Shown one piece after another: positions 12,573-15,534 of a stretch of 15,534 nt of DNA (the first letter of the stretch is position 1; each line of letters opens with the position of its first letter). The notes beneath the pieces are model-generated. The model was not told the DNA's origin. It made no database searches and saw only the letters and a list, made by a program, of their open reading frames with translations. Source of the stretch: Bacillota bacterium (GTDB taxonomy: Bacteria; Armatimonadota; Hebobacteria; Hebobacterales; Hebobacteraceae); assembly GCA_030597345.1 (NCBI GenBank), contig JAUVSA010000018.1:1-15534 (forward strand), given 5' to 3'. The position numbers and the translations under genes are program-made.

Positions 12573-13787
12573 CTACCGATTACGCAAGAACGTCGGCACC
12601 TCCAGATCGGCCTCCGGCACCGGTTCCACCGCCGGAATGCTGGCATCCCCCTCCGCCCCCCGCATCTGCCTTCGCCGATCGAACCCGGTGGCCACCACCG
12701 TGATCCGTATCTCCTCCTGCGGCTCCTCCCCTATCACGACGCCGAACAATACGTTCGTGTCCGGGGACTCGGACGCCGACCGGATCACCTGAGCCGCCTC
12801 CTCCACCTCCGACAGCGACAGATCGCTCCCTCCTGTCACATTGAACAGAATGCGAGTCGCTCCGTCTATCGACGTCTCCAGCAGCGGGCTGGAGATCGCC
12901 CCCTGCGCCGCGTCGACCGCCCGCGTCTCCCCAGTCCCCGTGCCGATTCCCATCAGCGCCGTCCCCGCGTCCTGCATCACCGTCTTCACATCCGCGAAAT
13001 CCAGGTTGATCAAACCCGAAATCGTAATCAGATCGGAGATTCCCTGCACCCCCTCGCGCAGCACCTCGTCCGCCAGCCGGAACGCCTCCAGCAGCGTCAC
13101 CTTCTTCTGCACCACCCCAAGCAGACGGTCGTTCGGCACCGTTATCAGCGTGTCCACCTTCGTCCGCAGATTGTCCAGCCCCTCCTCCGCGATGCTCTGA
13201 CGCCGGCCCCGCTCGAACCCGAACGGCTTCGTCACCACCCCCACCGTCCGCGCTCCCCGTTCCTGGCTCCCCTCGGCCACCATCGGCGCGCCCCCGCTGC
13301 CCGTCCCCCCGCCCATCCCGGAGGTGATGAACACCATGTCCGCGCCTTCCAGCGCCTCCTTCAGCTCCCCGCGGCTTTCCTCCGCCGCGCGCGCACCAAT
13401 CTCCGGATCTCCCCCCGCCCCCAGCCCGTTCGTCACTTGCACCCCAAGCTGCAGCTTCACTGCCGCGCGCGACCGAGACAGCGCCTGAAGGTCGGTGTTG
13501 GCCACTACGAACTCGACCCCCTGCAGCCCCACCTCGATCACCCGGTCCACCGCATTGCTGCCGCCCCCTCCGACCCCTATCACCCGGATCACTGCCCCGC
13601 CTGTCGCTTCGATGCTCGACATGGGACTCTCTCCCTTGATCGGCTCAGGGGCCTCCTCCTGCCCCCCCGCCTCCGTAGGTTCCTCGCCCAATGCCCCCGC
13701 CGCCTCCGGGGGCGGACTGTCCGGGGACTGCTCCCCTTCCACTTCGCGCTTGTACAGCTTCCGTCTCTTGCGTCTCGGCGATGCCAC
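12573..13787 (-). CDS. ftsZ: Cell division protein FtsZ with N-terminal extension
   Basis: Tubulin-like GTPase that builds the cytokinetic ring. From GTG 13787 the protein has 404 residues. VIGVGGGGSNAV (69-80) is the first GTP-binding loop, GMGGGTGSG (157-165) the tubulin signature, and NLDFADVKTVM (261-271) the T7 loop carrying the catalytic acidic residue. The C-terminal peptide VPTFLRNR (397-404) is the usual docking site for membrane anchors. Residues 1-55 are an extra segment, first basic (RRKRRK) and then acidic and Pro-rich. The linker before the tail is only about 25 residues, shorter than usual. GAGAGG ending 7 bases before GTG 13787 supports the long form. ATG 13622 (residue 56), with GGGAGAGAG just upstream, gives a conventional N-terminus, so two forms are possible. 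GTG 13841 is a third, weaker start. Confidence 0.95.
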   Translation of the reverse strand: MASPRRKRRKLYKREVEGEQSPDSPPPEAAGALGEEPTEAGGQEEAPEPIKGESPMSSIEATGGAVIRVIGVGGGGSNAVDRVIEVGLQGVEFVVANTDLQALSRSRAAVKLQLGVQVTNGLGAGGDPEIGARAAEESRGELKEALEGADMVFITSGMGGGTGSGGAPMVAEGSQERGARTVGVVTKPFGFERGRRQSIAEEGLDNLRTKVDTLITVPNDRLLGVVQKKVTLLEAFRLADEVLREGVQGISDLITISGLINLDFADVKTVMQDAGTALMGIGTGTGETRAVDAAQGAISSPLLETSIDGATRILFNVTGGSDLSLSEVEEAAQVIRSASESPDTNVLFGVVIGEEPQEEIRITVVATGFDRRRQMRGAEGDASIPAVEPVPEADLEVPTFLRNR

Positions 13788-13897
13788 GGTCAAACCTCTC
13801 TCATCTGTCAGGAACTCGCTCTGCTCCAGCCGAGTTCGCACTTTTCTTCGACAACCATCCGGCGCTACCTCTTCTCCCCTCCCTCGCCCCGCATCCC

Positions 13898-14503
13898 CTA
13901 TTCCTGAACCTCGTCCGCCTCCTGTACCGCCACTCCCACCCGGCTGTGCCGCAGCACCTGATCCCCGTACAGATACCCCTTCTGTATCTCCACCGCCACC
14001 GTCCCCTCTCTCTGCTCCGCCGTCGCCGCGATCTGCGCCACCGCCTCGTGCCGGTTCGGATCGAAGACCCGCCCAAGCGCCTCTATCGGCCTTACCCCTC
14101 GCCTTTCAAGCACCACAATCAACTGCCGATAGATCAACTCAACCCCCTCGTAAACCGCCCGTGCTTTTGCCGATCGCCCCGACCCGGGCCTGGCCATTTC
14201 CAGTGCTCGCTCGAAGTTGTCCACCAGTGTCAGCAGCTCCAGCAACACCCCCGACACCGCCTGCTTGCGCCCGTCTGCTATCGCCTCTCGCGCCCGCTTC
14301 CGCGCATTGTCGAGGTCGGCCACCGCCCGGATATACCGGTCCCTCATCTCCTGAAGCTGCGTCTCCAGCAGAGCCAGCTCCTCCTGCAGCACCTCTACTT
14401 CAGACTCCTCTCCCGCTACGACCTCCTCCGCCAGAGCTGCCTCCGAAGCATCGGCAACTTCCTCGTCCTCTAGCTCTCTCTCATCTTGCTTCTTATCACT
14501 CAC
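13898..14503 (-). CDS. grpE: GrpE, nucleotide exchange factor of DnaK
   Basis: Releases ADP from DnaK in the Hsp70 cycle. It has 201 residues, a normal length. An acidic disordered N-terminus (1-35) leads into a long coiled-coil helix (about 36-85) containing YIRAVADLDNARKRA (57-71). The helical bundle has LLTLVDNFERALE (90-102). The C-terminal beta-wing carries FDPNRHEAV (147-155) and QKGYLYGDQVLR (174-185). The GTG start is the only reasonable one; a GGAG about 11 bases upstream is a weak ribosome site. No dnaK or dnaJ follows: the next gene is ftsZ, 110 bases downstream. That is unusual, since grpE normally sits beside dnaK or hrcA. The SPOR gene lies 100 bases upstream on the same strand. 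Confidence 0.95.
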   Translation of the reverse strand: MSDKKQDERELEDEEVADASEAALAEEVVAGEESEVEVLQEELALLETQLQEMRDRYIRAVADLDNARKRAREAIADGRKQAVSGVLLELLTLVDNFERALEMARPGSGRSAKARAVYEGVELIYRQLIVVLERRGVRPIEALGRVFDPNRHEAVAQIAATAEQREGTVAVEIQKGYLYGDQVLRHSRVGVAVQEADEVQE

Positions 14504-14603
14504 CGTCTCTTCGTCTCCGCCACTGATCTCTCCGGCCCTCTATCCGTTCGTCACACCCCGGGCCGCTGACCTCGTGTCTTCCCCCCCGCGATCGACAGCG
14601 TCC

Positions 14604-15281
14604 TCAGTGCTCCACCAAGAACCCCGGAAACCCCTCCCTCCGAAGTTCGTCCATTGCCTTGCGCGCTGCATACTCCGTCCGATACCGACCCGTCAGCACC
14701 CGATAAAGCGCCTGCTCCTCAGTAGACGTCACCTCAATCCGGGCCGGATATCCCGCTCGCGCCAGTTCATCCGCCACCTCTCGCGCCCCCTCCCGCGCCG
14801 CAAATACCCCCATCTGGATCGAGTATCTGGCCTGACTCGACTCCTCTCCCACGCTGCCCGGCGTCGGCCTCGCCGGCCGCGGTGGCGGCGGCGCTATCGG
14901 CACCGCAGGCGCCGGCCCCTCCACCCCTACCGCCTCCGCGGGCGCTGCCGCGGCCCCTTCCATTACCCTTACCTGCCCGCCCGCATCTCCCTCCACCTCC
15001 GCCTCTGGCCCCTCTCTCTCCACCATCTCCTCCGCCGGTTCCTCTGGCGGCGCGGGCGGCGGCACATACACCGATCCCGGGAGCAGGGCGCGCTCCTCAG
15101 CAATCTGCGCCATCGCCTCCGGCTCTCTCACGGACTGTCTCTGGATGTCTGGCGCTGCCCCCACATACATGCGCGCCACCATCACTCGCCCCACCACAAA
15201 GCCGATCGCCAGCACCATCAGCAGCAGCGAGAATGCTAGAAAAGCCCCCGCAACGCCGCCATACGTTCCCTGCCTCTCCAT
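14604..15281 (-). CDS. Membrane-anchored SPOR-domain protein
   Basis: A 225-residue bitopic membrane protein. One transmembrane helix (about 9-36) follows a short cytoplasmic tail. A long Pro/Ala/Glu-rich linker (about 45-150, with PPPAPP at 74-79 and PPPPRP at 131-136) could cross the periplasm or wall. The C-terminal SPOR domain (153-225) begins YSIQMGVFAAREGA and has the second repeat YRVLTGRYRTEYAARKAMDE (193-212). SPOR domains bind glycan strands stripped of stem peptides at division septa, so a division or wall role fits, and ftsZ lies two genes downstream. It resembles FtsN/DedD in layout, but that layout is common and orthology cannot be claimed. ATG 15281 is preceded by GGATGAGG, an acceptable ribosome site. 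Confidence 0.88.
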   Translation of the reverse strand: MERQGTYGGVAGAFLAFSLLLMVLAIGFVVGRVMVARMYVGAAPDIQRQSVREPEAMAQIAEERALLPGSVYVPPPAPPEEPAEEMVEREGPEAEVEGDAGGQVRVMEGAAAAPAEAVGVEGPAPAVPIAPPPPRPARPTPGSVGEESSQARYSIQMGVFAAREGAREVADELARAGYPARIEVTSTEEQALYRVLTGRYRTEYAARKAMDELRREGFPGFLVEH

Positions 15282-15356
15282 TGCCTCATCCGCCCAACTG
15301 CCCGCTCCAGCGGCTCACACCACAGCGGCCCCGAAGCCGCCGATACCTCACCCCGT

Positions 15357-15385
15357 AGCATAGGTTATTCGGTAACCCCTGTCAA
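15357..15385 (-). promoter_or_regulatory. Strong sigma70-type promoter of the SPOR-grpE-ftsZ cluster
   Basis: On the minus strand a perfect TTGACA (15385-15380) is followed after exactly 17 bases by TATGCT (15362-15357). Transcription would begin near 15350, with a leader of about 69 bases to the SPOR ATG. It is one of the few AT-rich spots in the region. Confidence 0.75.
15363..15377. promoter_or_regulatory. Putative operator inside the promoter spacer
   Basis: GGTTA-TTCGG-TAACC is a 15-base inverted repeat lying wholly between the -35 and -10 boxes, directly against the -10. A protein bound there would block or reshape RNA polymerase binding. The position is seen directly; the regulator is unknown. 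Confidence 0.45.
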
Positions 15386-15534
15386 GAAATCGGCCCCCGC
15401 ACCCGCGCCTTCCACCAAGACAGCGCCGCACCCGCGCGCGCCGACGGTCCGACTCCGCCCCCGCCCCGGCGGGGGCGGCGCTCTTCTCTCCCTTCGTCCG
15501 TTCTGCGCGCTCCTCGTTGTCCGCGCCCTCCTCG
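15382..15534 (-). other. Right edge: possible C-terminal end of an upstream gene
   Basis: On the minus strand a frame open at the window edge ends with TGA at 15384-15382, overlapping the -35 box. Its 50 codons are Arg/Gly-rich, like the RGG tails of some RNA-binding proteins. A second frame, from 15533 to a stop at 15350-15348, is Glu/Ala/Arg-rich and equally open. I cannot choose between them, and neither may be coding. A hairpin (CCGCCCCCGCC at 15455-15465 with GGCGGGGGCGG at 15468-15478) lies in this stretch. Confidence 0.2.

Noticed and set aside
12549..13907. Plus-strand open frame of 452 codons opposite ftsZ
   Set aside because: Arg/His/Pro/Leu-rich translation typical of an antisense shadow; ftsZ on the other strand is unambiguous.

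Overview
The window is a chromosomal segment of housekeeping genes from a very GC-rich bacterium. It holds thirteen clear protein genes, no rRNA or tRNA that I can see, and no phage, IS or CRISPR features. The gene set (GuaB3-type IMP dehydrogenase, Rho, a BFN/DUF151 protein, a divergent DprA, FtsZ with a VPTFLR tail, a SPOR protein) and the interspersed palindromes suggest an uncultivated Terrabacteria-like lineage, perhaps Armatimonadota. That placement is an impression, not a result.

Left third (1-5464, plus strand). guaB3, guaA and hpt form a purine block that makes GMP from IMP and salvages 6-oxopurines. After a 352-base gap with an extended -10 promoter and a long leader comes rho, followed by a BFN-domain protein.

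Middle (5465-11941). A SAM-dependent methyltransferase and a large YfhO-like membrane protein run on the plus strand, with short tandem repeats in the gaps before them. A 14-bp hairpin separates YfhO from the convergent mtnP-dprA pair on the minus strand. mtnP is divergent from a stand-alone homocysteine S-methyltransferase gene. Both promoters carry copies of a TGACACT element, and the second transcript looks leaderless or nearly so.

Right third (11942-15534). A 630-base gene-free stretch holds several hairpins and interspersed repeats. Beyond it, a minus-strand cluster is transcribed from a strong promoter near 15370: SPOR-domain membrane protein, GrpE, then FtsZ.

The plus strand is C-rich throughout, whichever strand is coding: plus-strand genes favour codons ending in C, minus-strand genes favour codons ending in G. 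This suggests strong replication-linked skew with the displayed strand as the lagging strand. I found no obvious new multi-gene system. The most interesting points are the Asn in the base pocket of the MTA-phosphorylase homologue, the shared element between the two methionine-cycle genes, the FtsZ with an N-terminal disordered extension and short C-terminal linker, and the putative operator inside the SPOR promoter.
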